From contig NZ_LSHX01000033.1 in assembly GCF_001555965.1 (NCBI RefSeq), positions 184,745 through 248,744 of the forward strand: 64,000 bases of DNA. Direction: 5' to 3'. Position 1 is the first letter of the stretch; the number at the start of each line of letters is the position of its first letter. Position numbers and translations under genes: made by a program. The notes under the pieces are model-generated. The model did not search any database. It was not told where the DNA came from and saw only the letters and a program-made list of their open reading frames with translations. Below, one piece after another: positions 18,801-26,321 of this stretch. The stretch is from Sphingomonas sp. CCH21-G11 (GTDB lineage: Bacteria > Pseudomonadota > Alphaproteobacteria > Sphingomonadales > Sphingomonadaceae).

Positions 18801-19273
18801 CCGCCGCGCGCCGCGATGCGGCGTTGCGCTGGCTGATGCAGGCGGCCGGGGCGTCTGACGTGGCGCTGGCGACCGCGCTGGCCGATGACGCACTCAGGGT
18901 AATCGACGACCCGCGCTTCGCCGGACTGTTCGGCATCGACGCCCTCGCCGAGGCACCGATCGCGGCGGTCGTCGACGGCCTCGTCATTTCCGGTACGGTC
19001 GATCGGTTGCGCGTCGAGGAGGATCGGGTGCAGGTCGTCGATTTCAAGACCGGGCGCATCGCACCGGCGACCCTGGCCGACGTGCCCGAATATCATCTGC
19101 GCCAGATGGCCTCCTATGCCGCCGCACTCGCGGTGATCTTTCCCGGCCGCACGATCGAGGCGTCGTTGCTCTACACGTCCGGACCCGTCCTGCACACGCT
19201 GCCCGCTGCGCTGCTGGCTCGGCACAAGCCCGGCTATGAACCCGCGCAGTTAAGGTTGAGCGGCGACGCTTGA
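15878..19273 (+). CDS. addA: Double-strand break repair helicase AddA
   Basis: This 1131-residue UvrD-superfamily helicase and nuclease has Walker A SASAGTGKTQ at residues 28-37, LCLTFTKAGASEM, the Walker B LIDEAQDTNWPQWEIV, FTVGDYKQAIFGFQG and VMTAHGAKGLQAPLVI, i.e. the ordered SF1 motifs. The C-terminal nuclease ends with VDGLVISGTVDRL and VVDFKTGRIAP. With AddB it unwinds and degrades broken DNA until a regulatory sequence is met. The GTG start at 15878 overlaps the end of addB, typical of equimolar production. trxA follows after about 50 bases. Confidence 0.95.
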   Translation: MSKAGSLLPRLKGDQARASDPEGHVWLSASAGTGKTQVLTARVYRLLLRGVDPAAVLCLTFTKAGASEMAGRINGRLARWVRMPEPDLRKELFALGENHLDPAVVARARTLFARVLDAPGGGIRIQTIHSFCQSLLAAFPLEAGLLPGFRPLEGREEQVLAREALAELLVAQESLHGSDVLDAVRALSLRMGEGRAEAFLRACAARPDAMARLPGLIQPFVRDCLDLPPGEVEAAIAAACADDACDIAGLRAVAAMNAGWGTKNGLARADAIAQWLRRDPGGRAAGLGELHLVWAKADGDLRSFAKGQAPLVADYADLATRFHGWCGELVGLRARAGFADLLAQGLTAGRAYAETYAASKRRIGAVDFNDLIRETARLLALPGIGDWVRYKLDQVTEHILIDEAQDTNWPQWEIVRRIADEFFAGEGAKGDRLRTLFTVGDYKQAIFGFQGTDPYNFALAHRMFERLAGPDQPFTTLSLTDSFRSTEPILTFVDAAIAALPDDALGAHSTVEPHGSNVPGPGRVTLWAPVIEGGSDEDAEGWADDAARGMATRIATEVAAWIDQGRITPGEVMILVKRRGELAALIVARLYAAGVPVAGVDRLRLNAPLAVQDLLAAIRFALQPDDDLSLASLLVSPLIGWSQDELMAAAVRERGSLWRHLRATQPDDRLAPLYAMLAQADFTTPYRFLEDLLSGALDGRRKLIRRLGAEARDPIEELLTAALGFERLATPSLQRFIDWFDRGDVDIKRDPSQAASAVRVMTAHGAKGLQAPLVILADATVDPTRNRRDLLDWPVFGDREPALPLIRPRRDERSAALEALLDASDAREMEEHWRLFYVAATRAERWLVIGGALGPRANGSPPEQSWYAAAARAFDRLGVAEADAGGDRDFTGVGVTPAGGGAARAERPPQHDAVDLPDWLRAPAPAEARPPRPLAPSAIGDDAIADPPLPPKARAAAVRGQLLHRLFERLPAVSPAARRDAALRWLMQAAGASDVALATALADDALRVIDDPRFAGLFGIDALAEAPIAAVVDGLVISGTVDRLRVEEDRVQVVDFKTGRIAPATLADVPEYHLRQMASYAAALAVIFPGRTIEASLLYTSGPVLHTLPAALLARHKPGYEPAQLRLSGDA

Positions 19274-19324
19274 GGCGCGCGGGCGCACCGCCTAGATTGT
19301 TCGGCACAGTCAAGGAGACAGAAT

Positions 19325-19645
19325 ATGGCGACCAAAGCCGTGACCGATGCCAGCTTCCAGAGCGACGTGCTCGAAGCCGAAAAGCCCGTGCTCGTCGATT
19401 TCTGGGCGGAATGGTGCGGCCCGTGCAAGATCATCGGCCCGTCGCTGGAGGAAATTTCCGACGAACTGGGCGAGCAGGTGACGATCGCCAAGCTCAACAT
19501 CGACGACAATCCCGACGCGCCCGGGCGCTACGGCGTGCGCGGGATCCCGACGATGATCCTGTTCAAGAACGGCGAGCCGAGCGCGGTCAAGGTCGGTGCC
19601 GAGCCGAAAAGCGCGCTCAAGGCGTGGCTGCAGGGCGCGCTCTAG
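19325..19645 (+). CDS. trxA: Thioredoxin
   Basis: This 106-residue protein contains [16 protein letters not shown] with the redox pair Cys31 and Cys34, and the cis-proline segment [13 protein letters not shown]. It is the cytoplasmic disulfide reductase that would serve enzymes such as ribonucleotide reductase and peroxiredoxins. AAGGAGA lies eight to nine bases before the ATG. It closes the divL-addA run, a neighbourhood conserved in alphaproteobacteria, and is followed by an intrinsic terminator. Confidence 0.97.
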   Translation: MATKAVTDASFQSDVLEAEKPVLVDFWAEWCGPCKIIGPSLEEISDELGEQVTIAKLNIDDNPDAPGRYGVRGIPTMILFKNGEPSAVKVGAEPKSALKAWLQGAL

Positions 19646-19668
19646 GCCTCGTCACAGATCCACCGGAT

Positions 19669-19706
19669 CAAGGGCCGCGCGATCGCCCGGATTGCGCGGC
19701 CCTTTG
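19669..19706 (+). terminator. Terminator after trxA
   Basis: AAGGGCCGCGC at 19670-19680 pairs with GCGCGGCCCTT at 19694-19704 around a 13-base loop, with a short T-tract at the descending arm. It would end the divL to trxA operon. The following 230 bases to the dipeptidase show no gene I can support. Confidence 0.8.
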
Positions 19707-19940
19707 CATGTTCATGACGGGACGGCACGAAGCTGCTTGCATTTCTTTCGTTCGCGACGCTAGCTTGGTGGTTGCGGGTTGTGTCGTCGTGGCCCGTGCG
19801 CTGGTAACGACATTGCCCGTGTGGGTGTCGATCCAGGTCGCCCAGTTGCGCTGACAGCCGGAAACCGGCGCGCGCGTCTGAACGCGAACGACCGGGGGAG
19901 GCCCGAACAGCGATCGCAAAAGCGGGGGCTTTCCGTGTCG

Positions 19941-21254
19941 ATGAACCATGCCGGTCCGTTCACATCTTCCAGAAAATCGTCGCGCCGGTCGCGTGCGATG
20001 GGCTACCTGCTCGGCGCGGCGCTGCTCGCCGTGGCGACGGGACCGTCCGTGGCGCAGGATGTGCCGGCCGTCCCTGCGGCGACCCAGCGCCTTCATGACC
20101 GGCTGATCACGCTCGACTCGCACCTCGACACCCCGGCGTCGCTCGACTTGCCCGGTTGGTCGATCCTCGAGCGTCACGACGCCACGCAAGACTATACCCA
20201 GGTCGACCTGCCCCGGATGAAGGCCGGCGGGCTCGATGGCGGCATGTGGGCGATCTACACGGCGCAGGGACCGCTCGATCCCGCAGGTTATCGTGCGGCG
20301 CGCGATTTCGCGGTCATGCGCGGCGTGTCCATCCACAAGATGATCGCCGCCGCGCCCGAACAGTTCGAATTGGCGCTGACCGCCGCGGACGCCGCCCGCA
20401 TCGCTGCGACGGGCAAGCGCATCGTCTATCTGTCGATGGAAAACGCCTATCCGCTGGGCGAGGATATCGGGCTGATCACGCTCTTTCATCGCATGGGCGT
20501 GCGGATGATCGGCTTTACCCACTTTGCCCACAACCAGTTCGCCGACAGCTCGACCGACCCGTCGAAGACGCCGCGCTGGCAGGGGCTGAGCCCGCTGGGA
20601 CGCGACCTGCTGGTCGAGATGAACCGGCTGGGCATCGTCCCCGACCTGTCGCACAGTTCGGATGCGGCGCTCGACGACGCGCTGGCGCTGTCCAAGACGC
20701 CGCTGGTGCTCACCCATTCGGGGTGCAAGGCGATCTATGACCACCCGCGCAATGTCGACGACGCCCGGCTGCGCGCGCTTGCGGCGAAGGGCGGCGTCAT
20801 CCAGATGAATGCCTATGGCGGCTATCTGCGCGCGCTCAAGCCCAACCCGGCGCGCGAACAGGCGCTCCGCGCGCTGAATGCCGATCGGCCTCCGGGCGCG
20901 ATGACCGCCGCGCAGCGCGAGGCGATGCTGGCCAAGCGGCGCGAGATCGATCGCCTTTATCCCGAAACCGATCCGGCGACGTTCGAGGATTTCATGGCGC
21001 ACCTGCTCCACGCGCTCAAGGTCGTTGGCCCCGACCATGTCGGGATTGGGCTCGACTGGGACGGCGGCGGCGGCACGGTCGGAATGCGCGACATCACCGC
21101 CTTGCCCCGGATCACCGACGCGCTGCTGAAGGCCGGCTATAGCGAGCGCGACATCGCCAAGATCTGGTCGGGCAACCTGCTGCGCGTGCTGCGCGCCGCC
21201 GAGGCCGCCGCCGCACCGGATGCGAGGGCGGCCGCGCCCTCCGAAGGCCATTGA
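19941..21254 (+). CDS. Membrane dipeptidase family protein (peptidase M19)
   Basis: This protein of about 437 residues has a basic start, a hydrophobic segment GYLLGAALLAVATGPSVAQ and then the M19 renal-dipeptidase fold. The metal ligands expected of the family are seen as TLDSHLDTP, a glutamate in YLSMENAYPLG, and HSS and HSG in VPDLSHSSDAAL and LVLTHSGCKAI, with GIGLDWDGGGG near the C-terminus. It would hydrolyse dipeptides or D-amino-acid-containing dipeptides outside the cytoplasmic membrane. ATG 19941 follows a GGGGG tract; ATG 19998 is a shorter alternative that still keeps the signal peptide. The stop overlaps the TauE-like gene, suggesting one transcript. Confidence 0.88.
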   Translation: MNHAGPFTSSRKSSRRSRAMGYLLGAALLAVATGPSVAQDVPAVPAATQRLHDRLITLDSHLDTPASLDLPGWSILERHDATQDYTQVDLPRMKAGGLDGGMWAIYTAQGPLDPAGYRAARDFAVMRGVSIHKMIAAAPEQFELALTAADAARIAATGKRIVYLSMENAYPLGEDIGLITLFHRMGVRMIGFTHFAHNQFADSSTDPSKTPRWQGLSPLGRDLLVEMNRLGIVPDLSHSSDAALDDALALSKTPLVLTHSGCKAIYDHPRNVDDARLRALAAKGGVIQMNAYGGYLRALKPNPAREQALRALNADRPPGAMTAAQREAMLAKRREIDRLYPETDPATFEDFMAHLLHALKVVGPDHVGIGLDWDGGGGTVGMRDITALPRITDALLKAGYSERDIAKIWSGNLLRVLRAAEAAAAPDARAAAPSEGH

Positions 21255-22084
21255 GCGCGGCGGGCGCCGTGCACTGGCTGCTGCCGCTGCTGGCGATGCT
21301 CGCCGCGGGGCTGTTCGCCGGCTTTGCGGGCGGGCTGTTCGGAATAGGGGGCGGGTTCGTCGTCGTGCCCGCGCTCTTCGTGCTGCTGCCGCTGCTCGGC
21401 GGCAATCCGGCCGAGCTGGCGCACGTCGCGATCGGCACGTCGCTGGCGACGATCGTCACGACATCGCTGCGCTCGGTTCAGGCGCACGCGCGCCGCGGTG
21501 CCGTCGACTTCGACGTGCTTAGGGCGTGGGCACCATGGATCGTGCTGGGTGTCGGCATTGGCGTCGTGCTCGCCGCGCGGTTGAGCAGCGATGGGCTGGC
21601 ATTGATCTTCGGCGCCGGCGTGGCGCTGATGTCGCTGCATTTCCTGTTCCCGCTATTGGCCGACCGGCACCTGGCGACGGACATGCCCGGCGGCCTGACC
21701 CGCGCCGGGATTGCCGGCGGGCTGGGCGCTTTTTCGTCGCTGCTCGGCATCGGCGGCGGCACGATCGCGATCATCGTGATGACATTGTGCGGCAAGTCGA
21801 TCCACCGTGCGGTCGCGACCGCATCGGGGATCGGCGTGATCATCGCGCTGCCCGGCATGATCGGCTTCGTCGCCATCGGCCTCGGCGTGCCCGATCTGCC
21901 CTGGGGATCGCTCGGCTTCGTCAACGTGCCGAGCGCGCTGATCGTCACATCGATGTCGATCGTCACGGCACCCTGGGGGGTGGCGGCGGCGCATCGGTTG
22001 AGCCCGGCGCTGCTCCGTCGCGCCTTTGGCATCTACTTGTTGTTCGTGGGCGTCGTGATGATCCGCAACGGGATCATCGGATGA
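21251..22084 (+). CDS. Sulfite exporter TauE/SafE family permease
   Basis: This 277-residue integral membrane protein has about eight hydrophobic segments and the paired glycine-rich repeats typical of the family, AGLFAGFAGGLFGIGGGFVVVP near the start and LGAFSSLLGIGGGTIAI in the middle. The family exports or takes up sulfonate-related anions and other small organics; the substrate cannot be read from sequence. The TTG start overlaps the dipeptidase stop; a GTG at 21269 is an alternative. The next gene begins about 35 bases later. Confidence 0.87.
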   Translation: MSAAGAVHWLLPLLAMLAAGLFAGFAGGLFGIGGGFVVVPALFVLLPLLGGNPAELAHVAIGTSLATIVTTSLRSVQAHARRGAVDFDVLRAWAPWIVLGVGIGVVLAARLSSDGLALIFGAGVALMSLHFLFPLLADRHLATDMPGGLTRAGIAGGLGAFSSLLGIGGGTIAIIVMTLCGKSIHRAVATASGIGVIIALPGMIGFVAIGLGVPDLPWGSLGFVNVPSALIVTSMSIVTAPWGVAAAHRLSPALLRRAFGIYLLFVGVVMIRNGIIG

Positions 22085-22118
22085 GAGATTGAGACTGCAA
22101 CCAAAGGGAGAAACCGCC

Positions 22119-23240
22119 ATGTCGATCGAGCTTTCCAGACGCGCCTGGCTGGGCGCCGCCGCCGTCGCCGGGGGTGGGGCGATCGCCGCCACGCGCAGCG
22201 CCTATGCCTTTCCGTCGGCCGAACCGCCGGTGTTCGGTCCCGCGCCCGGCGTCGCGCTGCTGTCGCGCAACGAAAATCCGTTCGGCCCGGCGCCCAGCGC
22301 CATCCGCGCCATGGCCGACGCGGCGGGGAAGGGGTGCTATTATTCCGATGGCGGGCTGCGTCGCCTGACCGACATGATCGCCGAGCGATTCGCGGTGTCG
22401 CGCGATCACGTCGTCATCGGCAACGGATCGACCGAAGTGCTTTCCGCCATCGCGCTCGCATACAAGGACAAGGGCGCGATCCTGGGTGCGGACCTGTTCT
22501 GGGACACGACGGTCCAATATGCCGAGCGGCAGGGCGCTAAGGTGCTGCGCGTTCCGCTCGCCGCCGACATGGGCGTCGACCTTGACGCGATGGCGGCAGC
22601 GGTCACGCCGGACATTGCGCTCGTCCATCTGTGCAATCCCAACAACCCGACCGGCATGCTGATCGACGGCGACCAGGTCCGCGCCTTTGTCCGCAAGGTC
22701 GGGCCGAAGGCGACCGTGCTGGTCGACGAAGCCTATAACGAGCTGACCGACCGGCCCGAGCACCATTCGGTCGCCGATCTCGTCAAGGCGGGCGAGAATG
22801 TCGTCGTCTGCCGGACCTTCTCGAAGATCTACGGCATGGCGGGCCTGCGCGTCGGTTATGCGCTGGCGCGGCCGGAGGTTGCGAAGCGGGTGAGCGAGCA
22901 CCTGATGAGCTTCGGCGGCAACAGCGCCGGGCTGGCGGCGGCGATCGGTTCCTATGGCGATATCGCGTTCCTCAATTATTCCAAGGCGCGGATCGTCGAG
23001 GGGCGCGGCATGATCATGGATGCGGTCAAGGCGGCGGGGCTTGCCGCGCTCCCCAGCCAGACCAATTTCGTGTTCGTGAAGGTGCCTGACGCGAATGCCG
23101 TGCAAAAGGCGATGGCCGCGCGCAGCGTGATGATTCGCGGCAGTTACGGCAAATGGACGCAATGGTCGCGCGTCAGCACCGGCCGGATCGAGGACGTACA
23201 GCGATACGCCGCCGCACTGCCCGAAATCATGCGCGCCTGA
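22119..23240 (+). CDS. Tat-exported PLP-dependent aminotransferase, class I/II (HisC-like)
   Basis: This 373-residue protein begins MSIELSRRAWLGAAAVAGGG with a twin-arginine motif, hydrophobic core and an AYA-F cleavage-like site. The mature part is a fold-type I aminotransferase with LVHLCNPNNPTG, VLVDEAYNEL and the PLP lysine in CRTFSKIYGMAGLRVGY. Closest resemblance is histidinol-phosphate aminotransferase, but a folded periplasmic enzyme is unlikely to serve histidine synthesis. A good AAGGGAG site precedes the ATG. The substrate is unknown. Confidence 0.85.
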   Translation: MSIELSRRAWLGAAAVAGGGAIAATRSAYAFPSAEPPVFGPAPGVALLSRNENPFGPAPSAIRAMADAAGKGCYYSDGGLRRLTDMIAERFAVSRDHVVIGNGSTEVLSAIALAYKDKGAILGADLFWDTTVQYAERQGAKVLRVPLAADMGVDLDAMAAAVTPDIALVHLCNPNNPTGMLIDGDQVRAFVRKVGPKATVLVDEAYNELTDRPEHHSVADLVKAGENVVVCRTFSKIYGMAGLRVGYALARPEVAKRVSEHLMSFGGNSAGLAAAIGSYGDIAFLNYSKARIVEGRGMIMDAVKAAGLAALPSQTNFVFVKVPDANAVQKAMAARSVMIRGSYGKWTQWSRVSTGRIEDVQRYAAALPEIMRA

Positions 23241-23375
23241 AGGCAATCGGGGCGGCCAGGGCACATGCCGCAGCAATATCGGCACCTGGCCTTCCGGACC
23301 ACCTTGTCTGCCCGCCCCGCAACAGGCTAATCGGCGGCAGTGGATGCCCACGAGAAGCGCAAGGAGTGGTTCAAG

Positions 23376-23753
23376 ATGCTGAAGGTCGTGAAGACGAGTT
23401 TGAGTGCAGCAGTCGTGATCGGGCTGACGGCGATCGCGTCGCAGGCGTCGGGCCAGGGCGCGCCGAACAAGGCCGCGTTCGCACCCTGCTCCGTCTGCCA
23501 TGCGGTGACGCCCAAGACGAACAAGATCGGGCCGAGCCTGCACCAGATCGTCGGCCGCAAGGTCGGCACCTATCCCGGTTACACCTATTCCCCGGCGATG
23601 AAGGCCAAGGGTGGCGTGTGGACCGAAGCTGCACTTGATACCTACCTGACCAAGCCGCAGGCCTATGTTAAGGGCACCAAGATGGCCTATCCCGGCCAGC
23701 CCGACCCGGCGAAGCGCAAGGCGATCATCGCTTATCTCAAGACGCTGAAATAA
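23376..23753 (+). CDS. Class I cytochrome c
   Basis: This 125-residue protein has a signal peptide (LSAAVVIGLTAIASQASG) and one haem-binding site CSVCH at residues 38-42. GPSLHQIVGRKVGTYPGYTYSPAM and a late MAYPG, whose methionine is the likely sixth haem ligand, place it with the mitochondrial-type soluble cytochrome c. It would carry electrons in the periplasm. ATG 23376 is chosen because AAGGAG lies nine bases upstream and the signal peptide starts there; an upstream GTG-type extension would bury the signal. cytochrome b561 follows in the same direction. Confidence 0.93.
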   Translation: MLKVVKTSLSAAVVIGLTAIASQASGQGAPNKAAFAPCSVCHAVTPKTNKIGPSLHQIVGRKVGTYPGYTYSPAMKAKGGVWTEAALDTYLTKPQAYVKGTKMAYPGQPDPAKRKAIIAYLKTLK

Positions 23754-23836
23754 GCGACGGGCGCCTCGCCCGGCAACGGGCGGGGCGCCGATTGCGCCTG
23801 ACACCGGCGTGACGGCACTGGGACGAGGAGACGGGC

Positions 23837-24388
23837 GTGACGAGCGATCTGGGCGGGGCCCTCAGATACAACGCAATTGCGCGTACGCTGCATTGGGTGA
23901 TCGCCATCCTGATCATCGCCAATGTCGCAATCGGTCTGCTGGGTGACGCGATCGAGGAAGCGGTGGGAAGCAGCCCGTTCCCGCTGCACAAGTCGATCGG
24001 TCTGACCGTGCTGGTGCTTTCGTTGCTGCGCCTCGGCTGGCGCATCGCCAATCCGCCGCCGCCGCTGCCCGCACATACCGGCCGCAACGAACGGCGTCTC
24101 GCCGCGATCATGCACGGCGTGCTCTATGCGCTGATGATCCTGGTGCCGTTTACGGGTTATGCGATGAGTTCGGCGGGCAAATATCCGCTGTCCTGGTTCG
24201 GCCTGGTCACGGTGCCGAAACTCCCGATCGAGCGGGAAAGCGCGCTGGCCGACCTGATGCACGAGGGGCATGAAGTGCTGGGGATCGCCATTGCGATCCT
24301 GGCTGCGGGCCACATCGTTGCCGCGCTGCGTCACGGCTTCCTGCTTCGCGACGGGGTGCTCCAGCGGATGACCGGCGGACGCGGCTGA
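23837..24388 (+). CDS. Cytochrome b561 family protein
   Basis: This 183-residue protein has four predicted membrane helices and paired histidines suited to haem b: RTLHWVIAILIIANV, LHKSIGLTVLVLSLLRLGWR, IMHGVLYALMILVPFTGYAMS and GHEVLGIAIAILAAGHIVAALRH. The family passes electrons across or within the cytoplasmic membrane, often from quinol. The GTG start has ACGAGGAG upstream. Its position after a cytochrome c suggests a shared redox role, which is inference. Confidence 0.92.
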   Translation: MTSDLGGALRYNAIARTLHWVIAILIIANVAIGLLGDAIEEAVGSSPFPLHKSIGLTVLVLSLLRLGWRIANPPPPLPAHTGRNERRLAAIMHGVLYALMILVPFTGYAMSSAGKYPLSWFGLVTVPKLPIERESALADLMHEGHEVLGIAIAILAAGHIVAALRHGFLLRDGVLQRMTGGRG

Positions 24389-24451
24389 TCGCGCCGGGTC
24401 ATCTGCCTGCAACCCGATGGCCATATCGTGCGAATTGGTTAAACTGTGACG

Positions 24452-25120
24452 ATGCACATCGCCCCCATTTCCCCGCCGCCAGTCCATGGCGATCCCACGG
24501 CGCTGGTCGTCGATATGCTGATCGCTGCCGGGGCGCGGCTGGATGCGCGCGGCTTGGCGGCGGCGACGTCGGGCAATTATTCGGCGCGGCTGGCCGACGG
24601 CAATGTGCTGGTTACGCGATCGGGGCGGCACAAGGGGCGGCTGACCCGCGCGGATTTCATGGCGCTGTCGCCCGAGGGCGTGGCGCTGGAGGCGGGACGA
24701 CCCTCGGCAGAGGCCGCGCTGCACCTCATGCTCTACGAGCATTTCCCGCACGCAGGGGCGATTCTTCACTGGCACTCGCCGTCAGCGGTCGCGCTGTCGC
24801 GCGCCGTCGGCTCGGAAGAGTGGGTGATCGAGGGGCATGAGATGCTGAAAGCCTTTCCGGGCGTCGATACCCATGCGACGCGACGGATCGTCCCGATCGT
24901 CGACAACAGCCAGGACATGGCGGTGATCGACGCGGCGATCCGCCCCCGGCTGTACGGATCGGAATGTGCGCCCGTGTTCCTGATCCGCGGCCATGGGGCC
25001 TATGCCTGGGGCGTCGACGTCGCCGAGGCTGAGCGGGTGAGCGAGGCCGTCGAGTGGCTGGTCGCCGCGGAGCTTGCCGAACGCCAGTGGCACGCAACGC
25101 GGGAGGCGCAAGGATCATGA
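24452..25120 (+). CDS. mtnB: Methylthioribulose-1-phosphate dehydratase
   Basis: This 222-residue class II aldolase-fold enzyme carries out the dehydration step of the methionine salvage pathway. Visible motifs are AAATSGNYSARL, LHWHSPSAVAL with zinc-binding histidines, and LIRGHGAYAWG with a third histidine; SGRHKGRLTRADF is also typical. A GTG at 24446 would add two residues. Its stop overlaps the mtnD start (ATGA), and the four mtn genes follow one another with little or no gap. Confidence 0.93.
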   Translation: MHIAPISPPPVHGDPTALVVDMLIAAGARLDARGLAAATSGNYSARLADGNVLVTRSGRHKGRLTRADFMALSPEGVALEAGRPSAEAALHLMLYEHFPHAGAILHWHSPSAVALSRAVGSEEWVIEGHEMLKAFPGVDTHATRRIVPIVDNSQDMAVIDAAIRPRLYGSECAPVFLIRGHGAYAWGVDVAEAERVSEAVEWLVAAELAERQWHATREAQGS

Positions 25121-25662
25121 CGCGCCTGACCATTCGCGGTGCCGCCGATGGCGCACTGATCGCCGAGACGGTCGATCCGGTCCGGATTGCCGAAGATCTG
25201 GCCGGGATCGGCGTGCGGTTCGAGCAATGGCCGTTGCGCGACGTCGCAGACATGCCGGCGGATGCCATCCTCGCCGCCTACGCACCCGAGATCGACCGGC
25301 TCAAGGCACAGGGTGGCTATCGATCGGTCGACATCGTCGCGCTGACCCCCGACCATCCCGATCGGGTCGCGCTGCGTGCCAAGTTTCTGGACGAGCACCG
25401 GCATGCCGAGGACGAAGTGCGTTTCTTCGTCGCGGGCGAGGGGCTGTTCTGCCTGCGCACCGACGATCGCGTTCATGCGCTGCTGTGCACCGCTGGCGAT
25501 TTGGTTTCGGTGCCCGCGGGGATGCGCCACTGGTTCGACATGGGGCCCGCGCCGCGCTTTACCGCGATACGTCTCTTCACCAATCCCGACGGCTGGGTGG
25601 CGAAATTCACCGGCGATCCGATTGCGTCGCGCTTTCCCCGCCACGAGCCGGCCGCGGCCTGA
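25117..25662 (+). CDS. mtnD: Acireductone dioxygenase
   Basis: This 181-residue cupin converts acireductone to formate and the 2-keto precursor of methionine when loaded with iron, or to an off-pathway product with nickel. The metal ligands His94, His96, Glu100 and His138 are visible in DEHRHAEDEVRFF and AGMRHWFDMG. It overlaps mtnB by four bases and lies eleven bases before mtnC. Confidence 0.94.
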   Translation: MTRLTIRGAADGALIAETVDPVRIAEDLAGIGVRFEQWPLRDVADMPADAILAAYAPEIDRLKAQGGYRSVDIVALTPDHPDRVALRAKFLDEHRHAEDEVRFFVAGEGLFCLRTDDRVHALLCTAGDLVSVPAGMRHWFDMGPAPRFTAIRLFTNPDGWVAKFTGDPIASRFPRHEPAAA

Positions 25663-25673
25663 CGCTGCCCTTC

Positions 25674-26321
25674 ATGCCGAGCGCCGGGCCCATCCTGCTC
25701 GATATCGAGGGCACGACGAGCAGCATCGCGTTCGTCGCCGAGACGCTGTTCCCCTATGCCCGCGCGCGCCTTCGCGCGTTCGTCGCCGCCAATGCCGCGC
25801 GGTGCGCACCGATCCTGGCGGAGGTCGCCGCGGTCGCACCGGGGGATCCGGTCGCCACTCTGATCCAGTGGATCGACGAGGATCGCAAGGCGACCCCGCT
25901 CAAGACGCTGCAGGGAATGATCTGGGCCGAGGGTTATGCCGATGGCAGTCTGTCGGGGCATGTCTACCCCGATACGCCGCGCGCGCTTGCCCGCTGGCAG
26001 GCGCAGGGTCGGCGCATATTCATCTATTCCTCCGGGTCGGAGGAAGCCCAGCGGCTGTTGTTCGCGCACAGCGTCGCGGGCGACCTGACACCCTTTCTCG
26101 CCGGTCATTTCGACACCCGGATCGGGGCCAAGCGCGACGCGGCCTCCTATGCGGCGATCGCCCGCGCGATCGATGCCCATCCGTCCGATATCCTGTTCAT
26201 TTCCGACATTGCCGCGGAGATTGACGCCGCACGCGCCGCCGGGCTTTCGGCGTTGCGGATCGACCGCGAGGGCGGCGCCGACGCCGACATCGCCAGCCTG
26301 GACGAGGTGCTCGCGACATGA
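25674..26321 (+). CDS. mtnC: Enolase-phosphatase E1
   Basis: This 215-residue HAD-superfamily enzyme carries out enolisation and dephosphorylation in methionine salvage, giving acireductone. Motif I appears as LLDIEGTTSSIAFV, motif II as IFIYSSGSEEAQ and motif IV as LFISDIAAEIDAARAAG; GMIWAEGYADGSLSGHVYPD is specific to MtnC. It overlaps mtnA by four bases (ATGA). Confidence 0.95.
   Translation: MPSAGPILLDIEGTTSSIAFVAETLFPYARARLRAFVAANAARCAPILAEVAAVAPGDPVATLIQWIDEDRKATPLKTLQGMIWAEGYADGSLSGHVYPDTPRALARWQAQGRRIFIYSSGSEEAQRLLFAHSVAGDLTPFLAGHFDTRIGAKRDAASYAAIARAIDAHPSDILFISDIAAEIDAARAAGLSALRIDREGGADADIASLDEVLAT

Noticed and set aside
22119..23240. Annotation as the histidine-biosynthesis enzyme hisC
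   Set aside because: The fold and PLP motifs fit, but the Tat signal and the lack of his genes make a biosynthetic role unlikely, so no symbol is given.
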